A stretch of DNA of 59,605 nucleotides from Gilliamella sp. App6-5. GTDB lineage: Bacteria; Pseudomonadota; Gammaproteobacteria; Enterobacterales; Orbaceae. The translations under genes and the position numbers were made by a program. Location: the NCBI RefSeq assembly GCF_001690525.1, contig NZ_LZGT01000029.1:1-59605 (forward strand), given 5' to 3'. Positions 49,030 through 57,949 of this stretch are shown here, in pieces. Under the pieces are notes generated by a model. That model saw only the letters and a program-made list of their open reading frames with translations, was not told the origin of the DNA and did no database searches. Every line of letters begins with the position of its first letter. Positions within the stretch are counted from its first letter, which is position 1.

Positions 49030-49105
49030 GTGTTTTTTAATAAATTATCTCAGTTACTTTCGAAATAAATTATATCGTTATTGATGAACAATAAGGAAAA
49101 AAGCA

Positions 49106-50638
49106 ATGAACGAAAAAACAGAACAAAAAAGTGTTAGCCAAACCGTTTTAGAAGATAATGGTAGTGTCTACCAATCTTTATTTAATAAAATAAATTTAAA
49201 TCCAATCCAAAAAGCTGGTGAGATCGATAAATACGAAGATAATGATGTATTATTTGAGTCCTCACAAGATGAGCGTGTCACGATGGCTGTTGACATTTTA
49301 CTTAAATTGATTCAAAGCTCATCTCAAAAAGTTGAAAAATTAGACAAACATTTATTGGATTACCATATTAGCCAAATCGACCAAAAACTAAGCCGACAAT
49401 TAGATGCGATTATGCATAATGAAACTTTCCAAGAAATTGAGGCGACGTGGCGTGGTTTAAAATTTTTAGTGGATCGTACTGATTTTCGACGTAACGTAAA
49501 AATTGAATTATTAGATGCTTCAAAAGAAGATCTTCGCCAAGATTTTGAAGATGCACCAGAAATCATCCAAACGGGTTTTTATCGTCATACCTATATTCAA
49601 GAATATGATACACCGGGTGGAGAACCAATAGGTGTAACTATCTCGAATTATGAGTTTGATCGTGGTCCACAAGATATTGCTTTATTACGTAATATTTCAA
49701 AAGTTGCAGCTGCGGCTCATATGCCATTTGTTGGTTCTGTCGGTCCAAAATTCTTTGGCAAAGAAACCATGGAAGAAGTTGCTGCAATTAAAGATATTGC
49801 AAATTATTTTGATCGAGCTGAATATACAAAATGGAACAGTTTCCGCGAAACGGATGATTCACGTTATGTTGGCTTAACTTTACCAAGAGTATTAGCTCGT
49901 TTACCTTATGGTCCTGATACAGTACCTGTCCGTAGTTTTAACTATATTGAAGATGTTAAAGGCATTGAACATAGTCGTTATTTATGGGCTAACGCTTCGT
50001 ATGCTTTTGCAGCTAACATGGTACAAAGTTTTATTCGTAATGGTTGGTGTGTACAAATTCGAGGTCCACAAGCTGGAGGACTTGTCGAAGATTTACCTAT
50101 CCATCTTTACGATTTAGGTACAGGCAACCAAGTTAAGATTCCAACTGAAGTTCTTATCCCAGAAACACGTGAATTTGAATTTGCTAATTTAGGTTTTATA
50201 CCGCTCTCTTTCTATAAAAATAGAGATTATGCTTGTTTCTTCTCTGCGAATTCGGCACAAAAACCAGCGCTATATGATACAAAAGAAGCAACAGCAAATA
50301 GCCGTATTAATGCACGCTTACCATATATTTTCTTATTATCACGTATTGCTCATTATTTAAAAGTAATTCAGCGAGAAAATATTGGAACAACAAAAGATCG
50401 TCGCGTTCTTGAACTTGAGTTAAATAAATGGATTAGCAATCTTGTGACTGAAATGACTGATCCTAGTGACGAAGTTCAAGCATCTCATCCATTACGAGAA
50501 GCAAAAGTTATTGTTGAAGATATTGAGGATAACCCTGGATTCTTCCGTGTTAAAACATTTTTAATCCCACATTTCCAGGTTGAAGGAATGGATATTAATT
50601 TATCGATGGTATCACAAATGCCAAAAGCTAAAGCTTAA
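49106..50638 (+). CDS. tssC: T6SS sheath large subunit TssC (VipB/ImpC)
   Basis: TssC is the main sheath subunit, contracting to drive the Hcp tube outward. The 510-aa product has the conserved ATWRGLKFLVDRTDFR (about 113-128), ISNYEFDRGP, the VPVRSFNYIED region and the C-terminal RVKTFLIPHFQVEGMDINLS motif. Length is typical. It follows tssB by 76 bases with an AAGGAAA ribosome site. Confidence 0.97.
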   Translation: MNEKTEQKSVSQTVLEDNGSVYQSLFNKINLNPIQKAGEIDKYEDNDVLFESSQDERVTMAVDILLKLIQSSSQKVEKLDKHLLDYHISQIDQKLSRQLDAIMHNETFQEIEATWRGLKFLVDRTDFRRNVKIELLDASKEDLRQDFEDAPEIIQTGFYRHTYIQEYDTPGGEPIGVTISNYEFDRGPQDIALLRNISKVAAAAHMPFVGSVGPKFFGKETMEEVAAIKDIANYFDRAEYTKWNSFRETDDSRYVGLTLPRVLARLPYGPDTVPVRSFNYIEDVKGIEHSRYLWANASYAFAANMVQSFIRNGWCVQIRGPQAGGLVEDLPIHLYDLGTGNQVKIPTEVLIPETREFEFANLGFIPLSFYKNRDYACFFSANSAQKPALYDTKEATANSRINARLPYIFLLSRIAHYLKVIQRENIGTTKDRRVLELELNKWISNLVTEMTDPSDEVQASHPLREAKVIVEDIEDNPGFFRVKTFLIPHFQVEGMDINLSMVSQMPKAKA

Positions 50639-50665
50639 TATCAAAAAATCTGGGTGGTAGGATTC

Positions 50666-52018
50666 ATGAAAATTTTTCGTCCTTTATGGAATGAAGGTGT
50701 CTTTTTGACACCTCAACAATTTCAGCAACAGGCGTTATGGCAACAGTTTTCCTCTCAAAAGTTAGCTGCTATGGCAGTAGCTAACCCATGGGGTGTTGAA
50801 AAATTAGTCATAGATACGCAAGCGCTGACAATCGATCGCTTGCAGGCAGAATCTATTAGTATTCGCTTTCATGATGGCGTGCTAATTAATACTGATACGG
50901 CTGATAAATTACCCGAAGCTAGAACACTAAATACGGATGTTCCACCTGAGCGTGAAGAAGTCATTGTATTTATTGGGATACCATTACTACAAGCTAATGG
51001 GGGTAACTGTCTACAAGACAATCAACAACTTGAAAGACCACTTCGCTATCGACAAGAATGGGTGGAAGTGGTAGATCTATTTGGACAAAATGCTGAAACA
51101 ATCGCTGTTGAGCGTTACGCGTTAACTTTTTTATTTGATTTTGAAGATCATAGTGATTATTTAACATGTCCAATTGCATGCCTTAAGCGTGATCTAAATG
51201 GTCGTTTTGTACTTGATTTTGAATATCTTCCTCCACTAATTAATTTATTCACTCAAAGTGGAACATTAATAAAAGAGTTAGAACTATTATGTATCCAAAT
51301 ACAGGCTAAACGTCAACGTTTAATGGGCATGAGACATGAACGTAACGAACAAATGGCTGAATTTGCAATAGCTGATGTATCCCTGTTTTGGCTTCTAAAT
51401 GCACTAAACACATTTGAGCCTCAACTTAAATTTTTACGTGATAATCCAACTATTCACCCAGAAAACCTTTACCAAACATTAACGGCATTAACAGGTGCAT
51501 TGTTAACGTTTTCATTAGCAAATGATGTTGATAAAATTCCAGCTTATCAACACACCAATCTTAATGAAGTGTTTCCACCATTATTTGGATTAGTGCGTAA
51601 TTTGTTAGAAGAAAGCTTACCATCTCGAGTGATTAAAATTGATTTAGTACATAATAAAGATACATTATGGACAGGCCGCTTAAACGATTCTCGCCTTGTT
51701 GAAGATGCTGATTTTTATCTCTCTGTACGTTCAAGTATGCCTGGACACCAATTACAATCACAGTTTCCAATATTATGTAAAGCTGGTGCACCAGATGATG
51801 TAAGGCAAATTATACATTCAGCATTATCGGGTATACCAATAAAAGCGCTTAGCCATGTTCCGGCGGCGATACCTATGCGTTTAGAAAATCAATATTTTGC
51901 ACTGGATCTCTCGCATAGTGCAGCAAAAAATATGTTGCAAACTCGATGTTGTGAGTTTTATGTACCAAGGGCAATGCCAGATATTTCACTAGAACTTTTC
52001 GCAGTTTTGCGATCATAG
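50666..52018 (+). CDS. tssK: T6SS baseplate protein TssK
   Basis: TssK links the baseplate to the TssJLM membrane complex. The start is ATG 50666 after TAGGA (the GTG at 50654 is less likely), giving 450 aa. The N-terminus reads KIFRPLWNEGVFLTPQQFQQQ, and the C-terminal half is the receptor-binding-protein-like domain. It is 27 bases after tssC and 10 bases before tssL. Confidence 0.95.
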   Translation: MKIFRPLWNEGVFLTPQQFQQQALWQQFSSQKLAAMAVANPWGVEKLVIDTQALTIDRLQAESISIRFHDGVLINTDTADKLPEARTLNTDVPPEREEVIVFIGIPLLQANGGNCLQDNQQLERPLRYRQEWVEVVDLFGQNAETIAVERYALTFLFDFEDHSDYLTCPIACLKRDLNGRFVLDFEYLPPLINLFTQSGTLIKELELLCIQIQAKRQRLMGMRHERNEQMAEFAIADVSLFWLLNALNTFEPQLKFLRDNPTIHPENLYQTLTALTGALLTFSLANDVDKIPAYQHTNLNEVFPPLFGLVRNLLEESLPSRVIKIDLVHNKDTLWTGRLNDSRLVEDADFYLSVRSSMPGHQLQSQFPILCKAGAPDDVRQIIHSALSGIPIKALSHVPAAIPMRLENQYFALDLSHSAAKNMLQTRCCEFYVPRAMPDISLELFAVLRS

Positions 52019-52028
52019 GGTCAAGATT

Positions 52029-52694
52029 ATGAGTATAGAACCACAAACAATAGTCATTGATGAATTATTACGAGATTCAATATTAGTTGTTGTCCAATTA
52101 AAAGCGAAAGCGGATATTCCATCAGGGCATAAATTATATGAACTTTGTAAACAGCAAGTGACGACCGTTCGTGAGACGTTATATAAGGCACAATATAGTC
52201 AAGATGTGATTGATGATATAAGTTATGCTTTATGTGCATTATTAGATGAAACAGTATTACTTCGCCATCGTGATAACCCCGAAAAACAAGATTATGATGA
52301 GTGGTTAGGCGCACCATTACAAGTCATCTTTTTTAATACACATAATGCTGGTTATGATTTATTTGAAAAAATTCGCGGACGCTTAAAAGCAGATAAAAAA
52401 GATCCATTAGTATTAAATTGCTTTGACAGAGTGCTTGGGCTTGGCTTTCAAGGGTGCTATCTTGATAAACCTCAAATGGAAAGGGAACACTTGGTTTTAG
52501 CCCTGCGTGAAGCTGTACGGGAGTACGAGCCAGAACAATCTCATCCTATTATTGAACAAACCAAAACTTATCGTTATTTAGGACGCAAAACGATGCTGTT
52601 ATCTTGTACTGCGTTATCCGTTTTGTTGGTTATTGTTCTTTACTTTTTATTAGATTATCGACTTGATACGTTGATTAAAAAAATTGTAGGTTAA
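52029..52694 (+). CDS. tssL: T6SS inner-membrane protein TssL (DotU/IcmH)
   Basis: TssL is the cytoplasm-facing tail-anchored component of the T6SS membrane complex. The 221-aa product has an all-helical cytoplasmic domain with DISYALCALLDETVLL (about 61-76) and FFNTHNAGYDLFEKI, and one C-terminal membrane segment (about 189-212). It lacks the peptidoglycan-binding extension seen in some TssL, but the next gene supplies an OmpA domain. Confidence 0.95.
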   Translation: MSIEPQTIVIDELLRDSILVVVQLKAKADIPSGHKLYELCKQQVTTVRETLYKAQYSQDVIDDISYALCALLDETVLLRHRDNPEKQDYDEWLGAPLQVIFFNTHNAGYDLFEKIRGRLKADKKDPLVLNCFDRVLGLGFQGCYLDKPQMEREHLVLALREAVREYEPEQSHPIIEQTKTYRYLGRKTMLLSCTALSVLLVIVLYFLLDYRLDTLIKKIVG

Positions 52695-52704
52695 AGGGGA
52701 ATTT

Positions 52705-54465
52705 ATGAGCGATTACCCTAAACGAATTCAAATCATTTATGCTGCTATATTAAGCTTATTGTTACTATTTGTATTTTTACCAATAACAGTCGGTTGGAAA
52801 ATTATTGGTACGGTTTTAGTTTTAGTTATTGCAGGTGGGTTGCTATGGCGAATGCAACGCTATCAGCGAATGCTTGCTTTATCAACAACAAATATTGATT
52901 TTTTAACCCAAAAGCTTGACTTATTACCGGCAAGGCAACGCTATCGATTACCTATCTTATTGGTAACTGGTAGCGCAGCAAAAAACTTTTTTCCTAAAGA
53001 TCTATCCATAGCAGAATCGAATATTGTTATTTCATCCGAAGCGGTATGGATTTATGTTGAAGAATATTCTCATTTACCTATCGTTTATGATTCATTAATC
53101 GCAAAATGGCCAGATATGATAGGGCGAGTAGGCATATTTCTTGCTTTAACGCCTGAACTTGAGGATAAACAAGGATTATTCATTGCTAAATTGCAGGCAT
53201 TTCGTCAATCATGGGCAGATACATGTCGCATTGCAAAATATCAACTGCCTGTTTATTTATCGACACATATTGGTCTAAATAATTTAATTTATGATGAACA
53301 AAATCCATTACCTGTTTCTTGGTTCCAATTAGTCGATCACAAATTATTTCTGCTTGATCGTTATTTATCGCCTCTAAATAATTGGGTTAATGATATTAAA
53401 ACGCCTTCAAGCGAACGGGAAAGACGATTACGATTAAGACCACTGCTAAACGAAACACAATCTTGGATTGAACAAGTCGTATTATCAACATTAATTGATC
53501 CAAAACAGCCTATTGCAAAATGTAAGCCAACAGGGATAGCGATTTATCCTATAAATCAATCTATTGTAAATAACAATATTATGCAAAAACAATGGGAAAG
53601 TATCACAACTTTACTACTGCCAAATAACCATAAAATTGAAGATAATGTAAGTCCGCCCGATTCCTTAATTAAATTTATGCCAATAGCTTACCCATTTTCG
53701 CCTATTGCCACGATGGTCTGTGGATTAATTACGATCACATCCATATTTATTATGGGATGCTTAGGCGCATCTTTTTGGAACAATATTAAACTTTCCGATC
53801 AAATACAAAATGATATTCGACATTACCATTTAATTTCTATGGACAGTTATGAAGAAAAGCGACAAGCACTTGAGTTACTTAAAGACGATAGAACAATGTT
53901 AAATCAATATTTAGCTCAGGGGGAACCTATTCGTTTAGGTATGGGGCTTTATCATGGACAACAATTACTTGAGCCTTTAAATGTCTCTATGAGTGATTAT
54001 GTTGCTAAACCACCAGAGCCAGAAAAAATTATTATTAAACAAGAAAAAGTTATCATGAAAGAAGTACCGCCCGTGATTCGTCTAGATAGTTTAGCATTAT
54101 TTGAAAGTGGCCAATCAAGCTTAAAATCAGATTCAACCAAAATATTAGTTAATGCGTTAGTTGAAATGAAAAAACAAATCAATGCTAACCACGGAACAGG
54201 GTGGCTTATTTTAGTTGCAGGGCATACCGACTCCACTGGTGATGAAAATAAAAATATTCAATTATCACTTGAGCGTGCAACAGCAGTACGAAACTGGATT
54301 ATAAAAGCCAGTGATATCCCTGAAACCTGTTTTGCAATACAAGGGTATGGAGCAAAAAAACCGCTAGTTAGTAACGACACTCTGGAAGGTCGTGCACAAA
54401 ACCGGCGAGTAGAAATTAGCTTAGTTCCTCAAATGTCAAATTGTATTTTGGCAAATGAAAACTAA
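52705..54465 (+). CDS. T6SS-associated OmpA-domain membrane protein
   Basis: The 586-aa product has two N-terminal membrane segments (about 10-48), a roughly 290-residue region (about 60-340), a third membrane segment (about 343-365), and a C-terminal OmpA-type peptidoglycan-binding domain (about 455-575: AGHTDSTGDENKNIQLSLERA, GYGAKKPL, RAQNRRVEI). The middle region starts LPILLVTGSAAKNFFP and includes YQLPVYLST, which recalls the NTPase module of TssM with the P-loop lost. Position between tssL and hcp is the enterobacterial arrangement. It likely anchors the T6SS membrane complex to the cell wall. Confidence 0.85.
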   Translation: MSDYPKRIQIIYAAILSLLLLFVFLPITVGWKIIGTVLVLVIAGGLLWRMQRYQRMLALSTTNIDFLTQKLDLLPARQRYRLPILLVTGSAAKNFFPKDLSIAESNIVISSEAVWIYVEEYSHLPIVYDSLIAKWPDMIGRVGIFLALTPELEDKQGLFIAKLQAFRQSWADTCRIAKYQLPVYLSTHIGLNNLIYDEQNPLPVSWFQLVDHKLFLLDRYLSPLNNWVNDIKTPSSERERRLRLRPLLNETQSWIEQVVLSTLIDPKQPIAKCKPTGIAIYPINQSIVNNNIMQKQWESITTLLLPNNHKIEDNVSPPDSLIKFMPIAYPFSPIATMVCGLITITSIFIMGCLGASFWNNIKLSDQIQNDIRHYHLISMDSYEEKRQALELLKDDRTMLNQYLAQGEPIRLGMGLYHGQQLLEPLNVSMSDYVAKPPEPEKIIIKQEKVIMKEVPPVIRLDSLALFESGQSSLKSDSTKILVNALVEMKKQINANHGTGWLILVAGHTDSTGDENKNIQLSLERATAVRNWIIKASDIPETCFAIQGYGAKKPLVSNDTLEGRAQNRRVEISLVPQMSNCILANEN

Positions 54466-54502
54466 GAGTGTTTAGTAAAAATCAAAAAAAGGAGTAAAAA
54501 CA

Positions 54503-54991
54503 ATGGCAGTTCCAGCGTATATGTTTTTAAAAGACGATGGTGGTGCAGAAATTAAAGGTTCTGTAACTGTAGTGGGACGTGAAGGTAGTGTTGAAGTGGT
54601 TGAATTTGATCACAAAGTCTATATTCCAACCGATGGTAATACAGGTAAATTAACCGGAACTCGCGTTCATAAAGCACTTGAATTTGTTAAAGAAGTTGAT
54701 GCTTCATCACCTTATCTTTACAAAGCTGTAACTACAGGCCAAAACTTAAAGTCTGTTGAAATCAAATGGTACAAAATTAATGATGCAGGTCAGGAAATTG
54801 AATATTTCAATACATTAATGGATAACGTAAAAATTGTTTCTATTAAACCTGAAATGCACAATATTAAAGATCCAACAAAAGAACAATACAATCATTTAGA
54901 GCGTATTGAGCTACGTTACGAAAAAATCACTTGGACTTATAAAGATGGCAACATCATTCACTCAGATAGCTGGGTTGAAAGTAGAGCCTAA
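54503..54991 (+). CDS. hcp: T6SS tube protein Hcp (TssD)
   Basis: Hcp stacks as hexamers to form the inner tube and is secreted. The 162-aa product has the family start (AVPAYMFLKDDGGAEIKG), the VEVVEFDHKVYIPTDG stretch and a C-terminal RIELRYEKITWTYKDGN motif. A strong AAGGAG ribosome site precedes it. It is followed by a near-perfect terminator, so it likely ends most transcripts from the tss operon. No C-terminal effector extension is present. Confidence 0.97.
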   Translation: MAVPAYMFLKDDGGAEIKGSVTVVGREGSVEVVEFDHKVYIPTDGNTGKLTGTRVHKALEFVKEVDASSPYLYKAVTTGQNLKSVEIKWYKINDAGQEIEYFNTLMDNVKIVSIKPEMHNIKDPTKEQYNHLERIELRYEKITWTYKDGNIIHSDSWVESRA

Positions 54992-55001
54992 TGTGGTTTT
55001 T

Positions 55002-55039
55002 GTTGATTCTGCCGTAATGGTAGAATCAACATTTTTTTT
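55002..55039 (+). terminator. Strong Rho-independent terminator between hcp and clpV
   Basis: GTTGATTCTGCC (55002-55013), 5-base loop, GGTAGAATCAAC (55019-55030; one G-T pair) and a T-rich tail. It begins 10 bases past the hcp stop. Confidence 0.92.
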
Positions 55040-55069
55040 ATAAACAATAACATAACGAAAGGAATAGTA

Positions 55070-57862
55070 ATGATTGCCGATCCTTCTGTTTTATTAAGGC
55101 GACTCAATCCGTATTGTGCAAGAGCACTTGAAGCTGCGGCAGAATTATGTCAAACGAGAGCACATCCAGAAATCACACTTGAACATTGGTTATTAAAATT
55201 ATTAGAACAAGGCGCAGGTGATATTTCATTTATTGCAAGACATTACCAACTAGATATGGACAAAGTCTGGCAAGGATTATTGAATTATTTAGATATTTTA
55301 CCACACACAATTAATACAAAACCTAGTTTATCGTCATCGTTGATTGCGGTATTACAATCAGCATGGTTAAAGGCTTCACTTGAAGATCAAGAAGATGTTA
55401 TTCGTTCAGTACATATTTTACAAGTGCTACAAGAGATGCCTCATTGCTTAAAAGCACAAGATGCATGGCAATTGCTTAGCTTATCCGTTGTGTCATTAAA
55501 AAAAATGCGCACTCAATTAAATGAAACATCAGATGAAAGCCCCGTAAATCAATACAGCTATCATTCAAATAATGATATTGATAGTACCGCCCAATCAAAA
55601 ATTGATACTAATCAGGATTCACAAACAGCTGATACTAAAAATAACCAACAACAAGCTGTGCAACAAAAACATTATCAAGCAGCGCTTAGTCGATTTACTG
55701 AAGATATTACCGAAAAAGCGAAAACAGGTAAAATTGATCCTGTATTTGGTCGCGATAGTGAAATAAGGCAAATGATCGATATTTTATCTCGTCGTCGCAA
55801 AAATAACCCAATCTTAGTGGGGGAACCAGGCGTAGGTAAAACGGCATTAGTTGAAGGACTGGCACTACGTATTGCAGAAGGCAACGTGCCTAAGAACCTT
55901 GAAAAAGTTAGCATATTAATGCTTGATCTTGGCTTACTACAAGCTGGTGCTGGCGTAAAAGGTGAATTTGAACAAAGATTAAAAAATGTGATTGAGGCTG
56001 TTCAACAATCACCAAACCCAATATTACTTTTTATTGATGAGGCACACACCATTATTGGTGCAGGTAATTCAGCCGGTGGGGCTGATGCAGCAAATTTATT
56101 AAAACCGGCGCTAGCTAGGGGTGAGTTACGTACAATTGCTGCTACAACATGGTCTGAATACAAACAATATTTTGAAAAAGATGCCGCGTTGGAGCGTCGT
56201 TTTCAAATTGTTAAAGTTGATGAGCCTGATGACGAGAAAGCCTGTCTTATGCTACGTGGTTTAAAATCACGATACGCAAAACACCATGGTGTACATATAC
56301 TGGACGAAGCTGTTAAAACAGCGGTTTCGCTTTCTCGACGTTATATCAGTGGTCGTCAGCTGCCAGATAAAGCCGTTGATCTGCTTGATACTGCTTCAGC
56401 TCGGGTTCGCATGGGGCTTGATACAATTCCTGAATCAATCACGTTGCTTGAAGCCAAAATTGCCTCATTGACAATAGAACAAGAAGCAATAGAAGCCGAT
56501 TTAGTATTAGGCGAACAGCTATCAACAGATCGTATGAGGGAAATCGATTTACAACTAGGCGAACTACAAGAAACATTAACCAATCAACAAATACAATTTG
56601 AAAAAGAGAAAAAACTTGTTGAAACACTAATTGAGTTACGACAAAAATTAACACTAAAACAAGATAAAAAAATTCAAAAGCAACTGATTGCAACACAGCA
56701 AAAATTAAGTGAACTACAAAAAAGTTTCCCTTTATTGTCACTTGATGTTGATAGCCGAATTGTCTCTTCAATTATTGCCGATTGGACCGGAGTGCCATTA
56801 GAAAGTCTATTAAAAGATGAACAAAGCCATTTGCTTATGTTAGAAGATGATTTGCGTTTACGTGTTGTTGGTCAAGATAACGCGCTTTTTGACATTGCCA
56901 AACGGATTCGTGCTGCAAAAACTGGGCTAACCTCAGAAGATGCGCCGATGGGAGTATTCTTATTAGTAGGTCCATCTGGTGTAGGTAAAACCGAAACAGC
57001 TTTAGCTTTAGCAGATACGCTCTTCGGTGGCGAACAATCTTTGATCACCATTAATATGTCAGAGTATCAAGAAGCCCATACCGTATCACAACTCAAAGGA
57101 TCACCACCTGGATATGTGGGTTATGGTCAGGGTGGAATATTGACTGAGGCCGTCCGTAAACGCCCATATAGCGTTGTATTATTGGATGAGGTCGAAAAAG
57201 CACATCGTGATGTATTGAATCTATTTTATCAAGTATTCGATCGTGGTTTTATGCGAGATGGTGAAGGGCGTGAAATTGATTTTCGTAATACCTTAATATT
57301 AATGACTTCTAACCTAGGCAGCGATGAATTAATGGCATTATTTGATGAAATGCCAAATGCCGATATTGCAACACAGCAAGAATTATTGCGCCCTATTATA
57401 CGCGAACACTTTCAACCAGCATTATTAGCGCGTTTTCAAACTGTCATTTATAAGCCATTAGATGATGTTGCACTGCGCAAAATTGTTGAAATGAAATTAA
57501 ATAAAGTTGCCTCTCGATTACAAAAACATTACAAAATAGAGTTTAATGTTGGTCAAAAACTTTACGATACCTTAGTTTCAGCTTGCTTATTGCCAGATAC
57601 AGGTGCTCGTAATATCGATAGTATTTTAAATCAACAAATCTTACCAGTAGTTTCTAACTTGTTACTACAGCAGGTTAATAGCCAAAACAATCAATCACTA
57701 ACGTTACAACTCGACTTTAGCGAAACAGATGGCATTGTACTTGAATGGGTAACGAAAAATAGTAAAACAAAGGCAACAACGGTAAAAAGATCATCCTCAA
57801 AAGTATCGAAAACAGAGAAAAAAGGCAGTAATAAAAAACAAACAACAAGTCATATAGAGTAA
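55070..57862 (+). CDS. clpV: T6SS sheath-recycling AAA+ ATPase ClpV (TssH)
   Basis: ClpV unfolds contracted TssB/TssC sheaths for reuse. The 930-aa product has an N-domain (about 1-160), AAA1 with Walker A GEPGVGKTALVEG and the LLFIDEAHTIIGAG Walker B, a middle coiled-coil domain (about 460-560), and AAA2 with GPSGVGKTETALALA and VVLLDEVEKAHRDV. AGGAA precedes the ATG. The last 35 residues are a Lys/Ser/Thr-rich low-complexity tail that I do not know from other ClpV proteins. It is separated from hcp by a terminator and so is probably read by readthrough or its own promoter. Confidence 0.97.
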   Translation: MIADPSVLLRRLNPYCARALEAAAELCQTRAHPEITLEHWLLKLLEQGAGDISFIARHYQLDMDKVWQGLLNYLDILPHTINTKPSLSSSLIAVLQSAWLKASLEDQEDVIRSVHILQVLQEMPHCLKAQDAWQLLSLSVVSLKKMRTQLNETSDESPVNQYSYHSNNDIDSTAQSKIDTNQDSQTADTKNNQQQAVQQKHYQAALSRFTEDITEKAKTGKIDPVFGRDSEIRQMIDILSRRRKNNPILVGEPGVGKTALVEGLALRIAEGNVPKNLEKVSILMLDLGLLQAGAGVKGEFEQRLKNVIEAVQQSPNPILLFIDEAHTIIGAGNSAGGADAANLLKPALARGELRTIAATTWSEYKQYFEKDAALERRFQIVKVDEPDDEKACLMLRGLKSRYAKHHGVHILDEAVKTAVSLSRRYISGRQLPDKAVDLLDTASARVRMGLDTIPESITLLEAKIASLTIEQEAIEADLVLGEQLSTDRMREIDLQLGELQETLTNQQIQFEKEKKLVETLIELRQKLTLKQDKKIQKQLIATQQKLSELQKSFPLLSLDVDSRIVSSIIADWTGVPLESLLKDEQSHLLMLEDDLRLRVVGQDNALFDIAKRIRAAKTGLTSEDAPMGVFLLVGPSGVGKTETALALADTLFGGEQSLITINMSEYQEAHTVSQLKGSPPGYVGYGQGGILTEAVRKRPYSVVLLDEVEKAHRDVLNLFYQVFDRGFMRDGEGREIDFRNTLILMTSNLGSDELMALFDEMPNADIATQQELLRPIIREHFQPALLARFQTVIYKPLDDVALRKIVEMKLNKVASRLQKHYKIEFNVGQKLYDTLVSACLLPDTGARNIDSILNQQILPVVSNLLLQQVNSQNNQSLTLQLDFSETDGIVLEWVTKNSKTKATTVKRSSSKVSKTEKKGSNKKQTTSHIE

Positions 57863-57892
57863 AAAATATAAACAAATAAGTAGGAGAACAAC

Positions 57893-57949
57893 ATGTCAAA
57901 CGAACTTAATCGTCTTCTGGAGCAACTGGGTGAAGGTTTAGCGATTTAA
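57893..57949 (+). pseudogene. Displaced 5' end of vgrG (18 codons, then frameshift)
   Basis: ATG 57893 has the best ribosome site in the area (TAGGAGA, 6-7 bases upstream), yet its frame ends after 18 codons (MSNELNRLLEQLGEGLAI) at a TAA that overlaps the vgrG ATG (TAATG). Adding one G after GCG (57941-57943) would join it in frame: GLAD, then LMAGLGG. This looks like the true VgrG start, lost by a one-base deletion or a sequencing error. VgrG may now start by coupled re-initiation. Confidence 0.7.
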
